64,000 nucleotides of DNA from Rhizophagus irregularis (taxonomy: Eukaryota > Glomeromycota > Glomeromycetes > Glomerales > Glomeraceae): positions 1,612,001-1,676,000 of the forward strand of contig NC_089454.1 in NCBI RefSeq assembly GCF_026210795.1. The letters are read 5' to 3'. Under the pieces are notes generated by a model that did no database searches, had not been told where the DNA came from, and was given only the letters and a program-made list of their open reading frames with translations. Both the position numbers and the translations under genes were made by a program. Shown here piece by piece: positions 12,261 to 24,573 of this stretch; within the stretch, counting starts at the first letter, position 1; each line of letters starts with the position of its first letter.

Positions 12261-14415
12261 TTACTTGCGATTTTTCATCGATTCAAATGCTTTGATACGA
12301 AGTTGTTCGAGTTGTTCAAGATCGGAAATAGAATTCTAATCAACAATGAAGAAACGACTGGTTTATTGAATTTCTCGTATCTACAGAAATTTTATTTTAC
12401 TAATATACCTTTTTGTTTTCCACGACTTCATCTTCATCCTCTACATCATCATTCCACTTGGATTTAAAAATTGGAACATCAGCCACTTTTTTACGAGGAG
12501 GTGAACTTGGTGCAGAATTATTTTCCTCTACTGATTCAACAGTTCTTTTCTTTAAATCATAATCTGTAACACTATCTTTACGATTATTTTTTTCTGGAGA
12601 TAAATGATTGACTTTATCTATAGATTCTTTTGTATTAATTTCCTCCTTTGAAAAACGCCGTCGTTTAGTCATATCTTCTCTTTCTCTACTTCTACTAGGA
12701 GTTTTCTGGCGTCGTCTGCGTTCTTCTTGCCTTCGCCTTTCTTTACTCCTACTTCTACTATGTCTATGACTCTTATGCCTTCGACGTTCCCTACTACGTT
12801 CCCTACTATGTTCCCTACCACGTTCCCTACTACGATCCCTACTTCTACTTTTACTCCTTTTATGTGAACGTCGTCGTCTGTTTTCTTCACTTTTACTAGG
12901 ACTGTATCTCCGCCGAGAACTTCTACTATCTTTCCTGTCTTCTTCTCTACTTCGGCTACGATTACGGTTTGGTTTATGCTCACGTTCCTATAAAGATTAT
13001 CTTGTAAGACAAATGAACTGGACCTGAACAACAGCAATGCATGTTTATTTCATTTTTCTAATTAATTCCCTGTTCATTAAACTAGCATACCTTTCTTTCG
13101 CGATCTTCTCTTCGCTCCCGTTCTCTAATATCTCGTAATCTTATTCTTTCTTCCTCCTCTTTTTCACGCCTCTTCCGAATTTCTAACAAGATTCGTTCAT
13201 CTTCTTCCTGTTTTTAAAAAAGATTAAAAGTTAAATTATAACATTTTAAAACATTTTGATAAAAATAAAAAATGGTTAACCTTTTTCCTCCGAATTTGTT
13301 CCATTTTTTGTTCAAGAAAAATTGCCGGAATTCCATTTTCACCTTCTTGAGCTGACAAAAGTAATTTCCACAATTCAGTAACAAAAATTGGGGCGTTTTT
13401 TTCCAGGAACCCAGTAAGATTTATCTGCATCATTCTTGGATCCAAGTCCTAATCCGAAAGATTTATTATTTAGTAAGATCAAAGTAACAAAATGCTTGCA
13501 GCAGAATAAAAAAAAACTTAAAATCAACTAACAGGCTCTTCTAATAATCCAAACACGTAATTAACAACCACCTCATCTTCACCGCCCAATAATTCTACAA
13601 TTTTTTGCGCAACCCATGGCCTAATGACAGTCAGGTTCACTTTTTTCAAATCAACCTAATAAATTGAGAATCGAATGTGGAAAAAAATAGTTGAAATAAT
13701 TGTGAAGATAATAATAAGACAAATTTTTGTGCATTTATCCATTACCACTTTCTCTCTATCAAAGAAAGGACGAAAGAAGTACTACCAAATAAAAGCAAAA
13801 ATAACAGAATCCCAATAAAACAAACTAATATTTTTTTCTGGAAAACGAATGACTTAAATTCGCGGGAAGTAAAAAAAAAAAGAAAAATCTATATTGCCTT
13901 CAATGGCGATTGATTTTGAAATACGGCCAGTAACAGATGCTGATACTAATGCTTTCAACAAAGAACTGCCTTCGTCTTACGAGTTTGTACTGGTAGCATT
14001 GAATCAAAAAGTAAACTAAAAATTTTGTTTATTTTGTGTTTGATATGATCATTAGAAAAGTGTCTAGGACCAAACTTAGCCAATTAAGATAACCACAGAT
14101 CATTGAGATTCGGCTTCTCAAAGCGTTGAAGAGCAAATTGCCCAACGACAGGTTAAAAAAGGGTGTAGAATGTAGACAAATTACAAAGAACAAATTAATA
14201 ATTGAAATTACCTTCTGATTAAACTCTGAAGGAAAATTCATACTCTTTAATAATTTTTTTTGTTTATCAGAGAATCGGCTATCTTGTTCTAAGCTCGTAC
14301 CCTATATTAATACGAAAAATAAATGAACCATTTCTCTAACCTTACGAGTAGATCGGATAGGACAAATTTTATTTTTATATCAAAATCTAACCTTAAAGAA
14401 GCCTCCATCACCCAT
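12261..14415 (-). CDS. SRRM1: SRRM1-like splicing coactivator (PWI domain plus RS domain)
   Basis: A nuclear SR-related protein that bridges splicing complexes and binds RNA through its PWI domain. Exon 1 begins at 14415 (MGDGGFFK). Exon 2 gives GTSLEQDSRFSDKQKKLLKS. Exon 3, starting at 13655, gives VDLKKVNLTVIRPWVAQKI, which contains the PWI motif as RPWV. The next exon gives DPRMMQINLTGFLEKNAPIF and ELWKLLLSAQEGENGIPA, matching animal SRRM1 almost word for word. Then come a Glu/Arg-rich coiled region (13200-13090), a long RS/RE-rich exon (from 12987 down to about 12412), and a short last exon ending FESMKNRK. Intron 2 (14211-13656) is unusually long for this locus and contains an antisense open frame. 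Confidence 0.93.
13903..14218 (+). CDS. Possible small gene nested antisense in SRRM1 intron 2
   Basis: On the strand opposite SRRM1 an ATG at 13903 opens a 38-codon frame (MAIDFEIRPVTDADTNAFNK...) that reads more like coding sequence than the nearby DNA. A GTAAAC donor at 14011 and an acceptor AACCACAG ending at 14098 would join it in phase to IIEIRLLKALKSKLPNDR and a stop at 14216-14218, giving 75 residues. I do not recognise the product. It may be a nested gene, an exon remnant of an inserted gene, or chance. The host intron is about 556 bases against roughly 60-120 for most introns here, which suggests inserted material. Confidence 0.3.
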
Positions 14416-14447
14416 ATTGATAAATTAGTTGGTTTATATAAACGATC

Positions 14448-14468
14448 TTTTTTTTTTTAAAAAAAAAA
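14448..14468. promoter_or_regulatory. T11-A10 tract just upstream of SRRM1
   Basis: Eleven T followed by ten A, 33 bases upstream of the SRRM1 start. Such T-then-A tracts recur before several genes of the window and may exclude nucleosomes from the core promoter. That role is inferred. Confidence 0.35.
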
Positions 14469-14701
14469 TATTTTTACCTTTTAAAAACACCGAAAAAATT
14501 GATGCATTATAGAGGCACGTGATTATAATCAAATTACGCCACTGAACCACCATTGCGCAGTTTACTCGAGAAGCAATTAACGATAAATAAATAAAATAAA
14601 TATACATATGTATTTTAATAAACTAATTCTAATCTATCTTAGGAAGAATTACAAAAAAGAATTACAAAAAAAATAAAAAATATTCATAAAAATATATTAA
14701 T

Positions 14702-17700
14702 TTAGAGAATTATTAACACTGAAGCTACCAATAATTTCCCAGCCTGATCCGCAGTCATTTTACACTGGCTCCAAATCTTAACCATCTCTTTACGTGTCAA
14801 ATTTGCCAAGGACATATAATCACAATTATCATCTGAATTAGAATTTACTGGTTTAGTTTCAAACAATGCTTGCCTTAAAAAATATCTGACAGTATGAATT
14901 AAATCTAAATCAACCTCTGAAGGTCGGGAATGAAACAATGGATATTGAGTCAAATTTATTTGTACATGCCATCCACCAATCACGTCATCATTTTCAACTT
15001 TATTCGCGAAAAAAGCGAGAATCGCGTCACCAACATTATTTCTAGCTCGTAAAGGTCCTATTAGGCACGTAATATGTTCTGCAACATGTGAATGACCATA
15101 ATCTACAGCTAATAATTTTCCGGCGCATATTGAATAACGTTTATTATCACTACTATCAATGATCAGTGGGAAAAACAGAGATGTTTTGGACGGATAAACT
15201 CTTGATGACTTTGAACGAAATATCGGAGAAAGCCCAGTAGCAGTTTCTGAACATCCAAAAATTCCTGAAAACCGTAATTTTTTTGCATCTTCCGAATATA
15301 ATGTGTGTCCAGTAGAATTACTTAATCCCTCAGCCCAAATACCATTTTTGACAGTTCTTAATTTTTGTGCCAAAAAAGCGGCATCCGGTAATGTCGGTTT
15401 ATTTCTATCACGAGAATGTGTCCATATAGGTTTTACAGGCTTTACAAATTCAATATAACAAGATTCAGATTCCCCTTGTGTTTCTGATGATTCAGTGCTG
15501 GGATGAACTATTTTATGTACGAAACCAATATCTTTTTGTAATGCTTCTATTATGACTTCTTTTGGCGGAAGAATCTGAGCCGAGAATTCAACTGTATGAT
15601 TTCGGTTAAAATCTTTCGGGCAATCTTTGAAGACACGATTGTCCTGACTTGGAGTAACGCGAAATAAGTTTTGATGAAAAGCTGCCGTCAATAAAATTGT
15701 CAGCAAAGTAACATTTGGTTCTCTATTTAGCTTAACGGGTCTTGAAGATATTTCATATGTTCGATCAAATACGTTTGTCCAAGGATTTAAAAGTGCCCGT
15801 ACATGATCTGGTATTTGATGAATAGGCGTACCTGGCTTTGTTTGATAATGTGACCTAGTTCTGTAGGTATTAATTAGAGGCTGTTCTTGAATCTCACTGA
15901 TTTCGTCAAATTTAATCAAATTGGGGGTTTCATCATACGCTGCAATATCCAAGATTTTAATCGCCTGATCAATATTATCGCTCTCAATTTCTTCATCTAA
16001 TTCAAACTCATTTATTATATTACGATTTCTGCGTATCTTATCTCTTTCTTCCTTAGCTGGCGGAGAACAAACGCCTATATAAGCTAATGACTCTCGGATT
16101 GATATTACCAAATCTTGTATCTCTCTCATCCAATATAAACTAAGAAATTGATTTTGACACCATGATAATTCTTTAGATAAATCGAATTTACTATCGTGTT
16201 GTGTTGTTTCTTCCCAATACAAATAGCCACGTAGATGAGATATTAAATCTGAACCACCCTGTATAGGAAAATCATCCGGTAAGTTACGAGAAAAGCGACT
16301 CATTGCCGCGCTAATCTGTATCTCTTGATTTAGTGGTTGAACTATTGCCCCTCGATTTTGTAATATCGCTAATAATTTCAAATGTTTGCTTTAATAATAA
16401 TATTTTCTTTTATTAACTATAAAATAATACTTACCAGCAATAATCATAGCATCGTATAATGAACCAAAAATAGTACCATATACGACTAATAATCCAGAAT
16501 GAAGATCCAACGGTAATTGTGCAAGGACTGTTCCAAGTCGAGTAACTTCATACTCACATGATAACACGCTTCCTTGAACCCAATCATCTACTTCCTTGGA
16601 TATCTTACTAGATTTAATAACAGCACCGGTTGCTTCCAAATCTTCAATTGCATAGTCCACAGCAGTATCATCCGGAGGATCAAGACAGTGTGATAATAAT
16701 TCACGAGGATCGCCGAGATTTGCATAAATAGATCTCAAAAGCAAAGAATTAAGAGGCGTTCTCTTAATTTCTGGGTTCCTTTCATTACTTAAACTATCAA
16801 AAAATTGTTTCGTTACGAATCGATAAATCTATGATGATAAAAATTTTACATTAATAGACGATATTTAGATCACTTAGAGAAATAAAATAATTAAATACCA
16901 CTCCCGGTCCTACTCTTCCCGCTCTGCCTCTTCGCTGTTCGGCACAATCTTTACTTATCCACTGTTCGTTCAAACTATAAGATCGTGCTGTCTTATCATA
17001 ATGCACGTCTTTACGCAAACAGCTGTCGAATATTATTTTCACATCTGGTACCGTAATCGAACTCTCGGCAACGTTTGTTGCCAAAATAATCTTATTAATG
17101 TAATATTTAAAGTGAATTACTTTTTAAAAAAATTAAGTATGAACAATAGTTTAAACTGAATCGTACTTTTCGGCAACCATTTCGAGGACGTTGCATAATC
17201 AAACATTGTTCATCAATAGTGACGGTTGAATGTAGTTTAATGATCATGAAATCCGGAAAAGAATGAGCCGACATCCTAAAAACGTAAGGTAATGAAAATG
17301 TAATAAGTTATAAATATTATTATTTTCTTTTTATTTTTTAAAAGGATTCTTTATAAAAAAAAGTGTAGAAATCTAATAAATACCGCTGCTGTTCACCAAG
17401 TATCATTAATTGATCCTCCTAATGTTTGACAATATATTTATTCCCTTCATGAGTATTAATTGTATATGAAATGGTATATTGATTATTCTTACCATTTCAG
17501 CGATTAGGGCAATTCCCGGTACAAAAACAAGAAACGCGTCCTCAACCGGTGAATCAATGTGACATCGAAGTATCCAGCTTATAAAAAGATCACGACGTTC
17601 TTGCATCATAGATGGCTTTTTAGGATCATTCAATACAATCTTCTGATATGATTCGTATGTATCCATCCCTTGACAAACATCTTCTAGATAAAAAACATCA

Positions 17701-19197
17701 ACTGGAAAAGTTTTTGCAGGAATATCAATCCAAGGAATTTGCGAAACAAACCCATCATTTTCAGTTTCGAATTCACAAAAATATCTTGTGAACTTTTGTA
17801 CGTTCATGGTAGCCTAGTGAAAAATATTATCAACCCCTGACTAATCACGTCAACATAAATAATCGTCAAATTTATATACTCACTGACATAATAATCAACT
17901 TCAATGATGGATTTTCTCTTAATATAACACAAAGATGCGCCATCATTAAATCATCATCAACATTACGCTCATGAATCTTTTAAAATGAGAAATTATGTTT
18001 AGCTTGCTTTTCTATAGAAGTTTAACTAGTCAATTACTAAGAATTAATATACCTCATCCATAATAACATGAGTATAAGAGTTTAAATATCGATCTGCTTT
18101 CAACATTTCTAATAGAATCCCTGTCGTAACGTAGCGCAATCTGGTAGATGCAGAAAAACCTCCTTTACCTCCAATATGATATCCCACCTGACCATGAAGT
18201 GGAGTTCCCCGTTCGGATGCGACACGATGTGCAAGAGAAGTGGCTGCTATACGACGCTAAAAAAAGTATTTATTAACTTTCATTGCAAAACTAAAGATTG
18301 ATTTGTACGAGATAAAGTACGTTACCGGTTGTGTACAGATTATATTTACTGGAACGCGTCTTTGTAAACAATCATCCAATATGTATTGTGGTACTTGTGT
18401 TGACTTCGCGACATTATAATAGAATTAGAATATAATTCGACACTTTAAATAATTAGATAAATAAATTCAAATACCTTCCCACAACCCGTACTTCCACTTA
18501 ACACGATTACTCTGTTTTCTCGGATAATACTAATAATATCCTCCCTACGTGATTCAATTGGAAGTTTTGTTCGTTTTATTTCAGGGATCCAAGGAGATCC
18601 GTCAACCACAAGAGACACTGGGGGCGAAAATTCCCTAGTTGGAGGTTTATTCTTTTTGACCTTTAACATTTGAACAGCGAGTTTATCAGGAACACCCAAC
18701 GGGCATGGCTGTGAATTTAAATAATAGTATGGTTGTTCTTCATATTCCAAGTGATCCGACATTGACGTGAACATAGATCCATTCGATGTGAACATAGATG
18801 CATTTGATGAGCCATTCGATTTTTTGACTTTCTCAGGCATCTTCCCCTTATTTAATTCAGGCGTGCTATTATCTGATATTTTTTTAAGCAAAGTAAGCCT
18901 GACTTGCTCACGTCTCAACTTTTCAAGATCGATTATTGATTCTTCACTTGAACTATAACTTTCCTCGTCAGAAAACTCGTCAGAATCAGAGGAAGACGAC
19001 GAGCGAGTATAATCTATCTGTGTGAAAGATTTATAAGCAGAATCAGAATCTGAGATATTTTTTAAAAAATTCGTTTCTTCCGTATCTTTTGCATCATGAT
19101 AAACTTCGCTATTTGACTTTTCTGCTATAGTTCTTAAAGAATCTCCATTAGTTGACAAACGTGAACCGAAATACCACTCTGAATCATGCTCTGCCAT
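14702..19197 (-). CDS. DEAH-box RNA helicase, spindle-E/TDRD9-like
   Basis: An ATP-dependent RNA helicase of superfamily 2. Exon 1 (from 19197) has an acidic, Ser-rich leader and then RENRVIVLSGSTGCGK (motif I), which splices to STQVPQYILDD. Further exons give CTQPRRIAATSLAHRVASE (Ia), YVTTGILLEML, MDEVHERNVDDD (motif II, DEVH), MSATMNVQKF (motif III), ATNVAESSITVPDVK (motif V) and EQRRGRAGR (motif VI). All catalytic motifs are intact. DEVH instead of DEAH, the words GYHIG and ATNVAESS, and a long C-terminal region (16381-14702) resemble the spindle-E/TDRD9 branch. In animals that branch is a piRNA-pathway helicase with a Tudor domain; here I can only suspect a divergent Tudor-like fold around KLLAVDYGHSHVAEH. 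It is divergent from RIB1. An ACGCGT box lies at 19237-19242, 40 bases upstream. Confidence 0.85.
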
Positions 19198-19593
19198 TTT
19201 TTGAAAAACGAGGAGAACTTTATATGTTATGTTCGAACGCGTCTGTGACTCTATTAGAATCTGCGTCTGCGGTTACGTAATGCCAATCCAAATGTTCGAT
19301 TTTAGTTGGTCAAATATAAACAATATAGATAATATGGAAACGATGTACACAGTTATTGTTGCTAAAAAACGGAACCAATTTCCCGATAGTATTCCGCGGG
19401 CTATCATAGTAATTTCCATAGACCATAAAGCTTTATTGATTATCATAATAGTAATAATCAACATTACAAATCAAATGAAATACAATGACAAATCTTTTTA
19501 AGCAGTTTCTTTGAAAAATTATCACGTGATTGACCGATATAAAAAATTACTCGAAATTTTTTTTTTTTCATCTAGATTTTTTTATATGAACTA

Positions 19594-20730
19594 ATGGGTT
19601 TTCACAATACTGAAGAGGCGATATTTACTCAGCCGCTTGATGTTTCCACTTATAATACTTCTTTGAAGACAGAAACTTCGACAACAATAACTAAACCATC
19701 AAATGTAACTTCGACAAAATGTTCGACAAGTTCCAAAAAAAATTTTACAAATGGGCTAACAAATAATCATATTCTTAGACATTCATTTCGAACGCCTGAT
19801 GCTATTAAAACACCTTCAAATACACCACCTACTTTTTTTAAAAATAATAACTCTGTTAAAGTAGAATGTCAAGTGCGAGCACGTATTCCGACTTCTACTG
19901 GAGAATTTTTTCTCCACCTTTATAGAAATAATCGAGACAATAAAGAACATTTAGCAGTTGTATATGGTGATAATATTCGAAGCAATAGTTTAGATGCTTC
20001 TCGACCAGAAGAAAATGAAATGGATAGAATTATAAGGGGAGCATATAAGGGTAGGTTAAAACCTGGTCAAATAAAATCAGATATTAGTGATGGTGATGAT
20101 CCCAATATATCATCAATACAGTTACCACCACCTTTAGTCAGAATTCATTCCGAATGCTTTACTGGAGAAACGGTTCATAGCGCAAGATGCGATTGTGGTG
20201 AACAATTAGATGAAGCTATGCGACTAATTCAGTTGGAAGGTCATGGAGTAGTTATATACTTGAGGCAGGAAGGTAGAGGAATCGGTCTCGCAGATAAATT
20301 GAGGTGAATAAAAACTTTTATTAAGTATGAAGGTGTTTATTATCTCAATGAATTAAATAATTGATTTGATATGATTGTTTTTATTAGAGCATATAATTTA
20401 CAGGATTTAGGATATGATACAGTAACGGCTAATCTTTTTTTGAAACATCCTCCTGATCTTCGTAATTATGATGTTGCAACAAAAATTCTAGATGATCTTA
20501 ACTTATCTACCATTCGATTATTAACAAACAATCCTGACAAAATTGAACAAATCGAGGAAGCTGGAATTAAAGTTATTGAACGCGTTCCAATGATTCCTAT
20601 AACATGGCAAAACAATCTTGACTCAAATCGCATTGGAAAAGAGGTAGACCAATATCTAAAGGTAAAGGTAGAAAGGATGGGACATTTATTAAGTATACCG
20701 GAGACATTACTACACATTGACAATATTTGA
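19594..20730 (+). CDS. RIB1: GTP cyclohydrolase II (riboflavin synthesis)
   Basis: Converts GTP to 2,5-diamino-6-ribosylamino-4(3H)-pyrimidinone 5'-phosphate, the first committed step of riboflavin synthesis, in the cytosol. Two exons, 19594-20303 and 20388-20730, join through AG|A in the middle of [12 protein letters not shown]. Visible motifs are [20 protein letters not shown] with the three zinc cysteines, [13 protein letters not shown] around the catalytic Arg, and [11 protein letters not shown]. The first 85 or so residues are Ser/Thr/Asn-rich and low in complexity, as in other fungal RIB1 proteins. The total of about 350 residues is normal. It shares a 396-base divergent promoter with the DEAH helicase. 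Confidence 0.96.
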
Positions 20731-21056
20731 TTTCCTTCCTAATTTATAGACTAGTTTATTTATTATAAATTAGAAAATAACTTTTTTTTTCAGATTAGAT
20801 TTAAATTAATTATTTTTTTTTCCTCTCTTTTACTAAATTTAATATATACAATCGTTGCATAATTCTATTTAATTCCATTTTTTTTAATATATATATATAA
20901 ATAAAAAAAAATATTTATGATCATCTAAGCTCCTCCCTAACTACACAACTACAAAACTTTTTTCTATTATGCATATTAAATTTATTATTTGCTTGTTATA
21001 TACAAATATCAAAAATAAAGAAAATTTCTATTAAATGAAATCTAAAAAAAAATCAT
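20731..21056. other. Intergenic region between convergent RIB1 and LSM8
   Basis: About 325 bases of A/T-rich 3' UTR sequence shared by two convergent genes, with T-rich and A-rich runs and several AATAAA-like words. No gene or repeat is seen. Confidence 0.5.
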
Positions 21057-21576
21057 TCAACGTCTAGAAATATCGGTAATAGGAGCCGCTCTAATCTCAG
21101 TAAGGTCTATAGATGCATCTCGTTCTTGATCCAATTCACCAATCAAGCATCTGTTTTCAAAATTTTAAAATGGTTAAAAAAAATGCATTTAAATACTTAT
21201 TGTATTTTGTTGCAAATAATACGTTACATATTGTCTCCTCGTATTATATATAATCCAAGAGGCACTCTTTCAACTCCCTCAGTTTCTGAAAAAATACGTT
21301 CATGACATCCAGCTAGGATCACATTTGTAGTTTGATCAAACCCTTTTAAAGTTCCCTATATATTAAATGAATATATTTTTTAAATTATTAATTTAAATAA
21401 ATAACAAAATAAATATACATTTGTATACCACTATAACTCGCCCATCGGAAGTAATTACTTCGACTGTTACTGAGAAATATTACATTTGTAAAAAAAAAAA
21501 CCAACAATAAGTGAAAAATCCAAATAAATAAAAATTATTTAAACATACAATCAACATATTTCTGCAAATCAGTCAT
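21057..21576 (-). CDS. LSM8: U6 snRNA-associated Sm-like protein LSm8
   Basis: A subunit of the nuclear LSm2-8 ring that binds the 3' end of U6 snRNA. Four small exons. Exon 1 (21576-21549) reads MTDLQKYVD and joins through a split Leu codon to TVEVITSDGRVIV. The next exon gives GTLKGFDQTTNVILAGCHER and then VPLGLYIIRGDNM, and the last gives CLIGELDQERDASIDLTEIR ending DISRR. The Sm1 motif (VITSDGR..VGTLKGFDQ) and the Sm2 motif (LYIIRGDN) match LSM8 specifically. The total of about 100 residues is as expected. An ACGCGT hexamer lies 41 bases upstream (21617-21622). Confidence 0.95.
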
Positions 21577-22394
21577 CGTACAATTTTTTTCGCGATAAAA
21601 AATTTCAAATATTTCAACGCGTTTAGTCTAATTTTTTTAGAAACTTAAATAATATTTAAATGATTTACTATAAATTTATCAGTTCATCAATCATCACACA
21701 ATTGATCGTCCTTAATTTCTCATTTGCAGATTGATCAAAGAAAAATATTTGCGTTGGATTCCAGGAGTCAAGACATTTTTGACTGGCTGTTTTCCTTGGC
21801 TAGTTAAGGATGACATTACTATTTCTCATACTGTTAATAATTTATAAAGTAAACGGTAGTAAGGGAAGTTCAGCATAGAAAATGACACGAACGAAAAGAT
21901 TCATAATTTCGTTAATTGTCAAAGTTGAGTTCGAGATACAGAGAATTGTAAACAAGCCAACAAAATGGACAGAAAGAAAGATGGAAAGATCGATTAAAAA
22001 AAAATTACAAATATTTATCATGAATATTTTATTAACCATTATTAACCATTAAAAAACAGTATTTCTTAAATTTCGATTTAAGATTATTTTAAATGCAAAT
22101 AAATTCGTACCAAACTTAACTAACCAGGACAAGGAACATGCGAGATTATTGATATTATAAAATAAATTCTCAGGAGATTTCGCTTGGTAATTTATTACAT
22201 TAGCAAAAAAAAAAATAAGTATTTTGTATTTTTCTATGTTTTGTATGGTGATTAGTGTAAATATTTACTCCGGTATTCATTTGACTTGCAAATGGCTGAA
22301 TAATGAATGTATCAAAGATCCTAAGTTTTAAATAGCTTTATTTAGAAAAACCTTAAAAAATTGCAATATGCAAATTTTCTTTTCATATATCAGG
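21577..22394. other. Intergenic region with one exon-like scrap
   Basis: The LSM8 promoter side and beyond. A plus-strand stretch at 21731-21847 reads as coding (KYLRWIPGVKTFLTGCFPWL) after a good acceptor (ATTTGCAG) and stops cleanly, but no partner exon was found, so it is probably a gene fragment of unknown family. The rest is A/T-rich without features. Open frames on the minus strand here have no recognisable content. Confidence 0.4.
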
Positions 22395-24366
22395 TCACAC
22401 AAATCTATTGCTTATCGTAAAAATTTTCTCTGTTATACATTCTTTGAGGTATGAACTTTTATTCTTATTGACTTAATTTTACTTATACTAACACATTTAT
22501 ATAATTTTCAAAAGATTTATTTCTACGCCTCAAGAAAATGACACTGAGTTAAATTTGGAAAGTAGAGATCAAGTTATAAAGAAGTTTCGTGAAATATTAG
22601 GGAAGAGTATGACGACCATGTAAGTTGTAAAATAAATTTGAATCAATTTATATTGCAATTATAAAAATTATTATTATTTAGACCCTGATGAGATTCGCAA
22701 CCGCTAGAAGCTTTCGATTGGTAATATAATTTTACTTGGAAAATTTTGAAATTATAAATTATTTATTTAAAATACATAATACAATTAGGATAAAACAAAG
22801 GAACAACTTATAGAAACTATTACTTGGCGCGATTTAGAAGGTATCGATTCAATTCCTCTTCCTATATTAAATCCTGGCACTCCGATTCTTTATCCTGTAA
22901 GAGGACTTTGACCTTTCGTGCCTGACATCAATGTTGAAGCGGGTAATGGTGTACCAGAAAATATACGGATATTTTGGCGGTAATTCTGTACACAAGACAG
23001 ATAAAGAAGGAAGGGGAATTTACATTGAAAGAGCGGTAAGAAAATTAAATGTTAATTTATTACATAATTAACGTTCAATAATTTCTATTTATAATTTTTA
23101 GGGATATCATGATTCCAAAAGGCTAGCAAAATATGTAAAACAAGAAGAGTTAACAAATTGGCATATTAGATGTCAAGAATTCTCACATCGTGTTATTATG
23201 CCAGAATTGAGTAGAAGAGCGGGTAAAATTATTGATAAGGAAACAGTAATATTTGACTGTGAGGGAATGGGTTTTCATCGTAAGTTCTTGTGTGGCTTCT
23301 TTTTATGTTTTAAATTTTTTTCTAAAAAATTCTTTTTATATATATAGAGCTTCATTTGCCAAGTTTAACTCTTTATCGTGCAATCGCAGAATTAGATCAA
23401 AAATATTATCCAGGAAGATTAGGAAAGTTGTTTGTTGTAAATGCACCTTTTATATTTGTAAAAATTTGGCGTTAGCAAAAAAATGGTTAGATCCTGGAAT
23501 GTTAAAAAAAGTTCATATTTGTGATAAAGATTTTAAGGTATGTGTAAAAAAAGATAAATATTTTTATTTAAATCGTCTTCCTTTTTTTTTAAAAAAAAAA
23601 TTATCTAGAAAGTTTTACTTGAACATATTGACGCTGAAAATATTCCCTCGTTTCTCGGCGGAACGTGCACGTGTTCTCATATGCCAGGTATTAAAATTTC
23701 CATTATAAACTTGTTTAAATATTCATTTGGCGTAAATCGGCATCTGAGGCACAACTGAACAAATTTTTTAATTTGGAAACTGTATACTAGGTGGATGCGT
23801 TCCGTCTGTGATTTTGAATAATATTTCACCCCTTACTTCATCTCTTCCTTTAACCCCTACATCAACTCGACCTTCCACACCTATCCCTCCCGAATCCAAA
23901 AAAAGACGGATTTATTGGGCGTTTGCGTATTCTTAAAGGAGATTTTCGTTCATGCGAAGTCATTGTTGCAAATAGTGGCGAAGATAGTAACATTGGTAAA
24001 AACAATGTGGAAATAAGTTTTTAGAGTTGTGGAAGGAGTTAAATTCGGGGTAAAATTTATCAAAGCTGATTCTAAAACAAGATATGAAGAAAAAATGTAA
24101 GTTAAATCAAAATTATAGTATGGTATGATTAAAAAAAATTTCGTATTCGTATCAATAACGATTCTTTTGTTATATAAAATGTATTAATAATAATGTCTCC
24201 AACACTTATGCTTGATGATGATTCTATTATGACACATAAGCATGCATTTCAAACCGATGATACAGGTGAGTTTATATTTACGTGGTATTTCGATCAATGG
24301 AGCGAATCTGATTCTTGTGTGATTGAAAATTCTATTATGGTTAATGGTGAATTATTTGGAGATTAA
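22395..24366 (+). pseudogene. Decayed Sec14-like (CRAL-TRIO) phosphatidylinositol transfer gene
   Basis: Coding-like exons for a Sec14-family lipid transfer protein. They include STPQENDTELNLESRDQVIK, TKEQLIETITWRDLEGIDSI, NSVHKTDKEGRGIYIERA, a block starting GYHDSKRLAKYVKQEE, ELHLPSLTLYRAIAELDQKY, a block starting GRLGKLFVVNAPFIFVKIW, and IPSFLGGTCTCSHMPG. This is the CRAL-TRIO lipid-binding fold, and FLGGTC is its hallmark. The C-terminal part near 23925-24366 may be a GOLD-like beta domain. Stops interrupt otherwise good exons near 22707 and 22908, and the frame shifts near 22970, so the gene appears dead or badly assembled. Splice sites (GTAAGA, GTAAGT) are still recognisable, which suggests recent loss. 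Confidence 0.7.
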
Positions 24367-24573
24367 TAAATTTTTATTATAATTAAATTTAAAATAATTA
24401 TATAAATTTTTTTATTGATACAGTGCATTATGTATAAAATTGTACAATTGGAATCATTGATCACATGAATATGTTAAAAATGATCTTTCGAGAATATTCC
24501 AGATATAATAGTCTACTATATATAAAGTATTTGAAAAAAAAATCTCGACAGTAATTCTTTCTCGACATTAAAA

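Noticed and set aside
12669-13037. Val/Gly-rich frame (repeated GNVVGN) within SRRM1
   Set aside because: Out-of-frame reading of the RS/RE-rich exon; the correct frame gives the RS domain.
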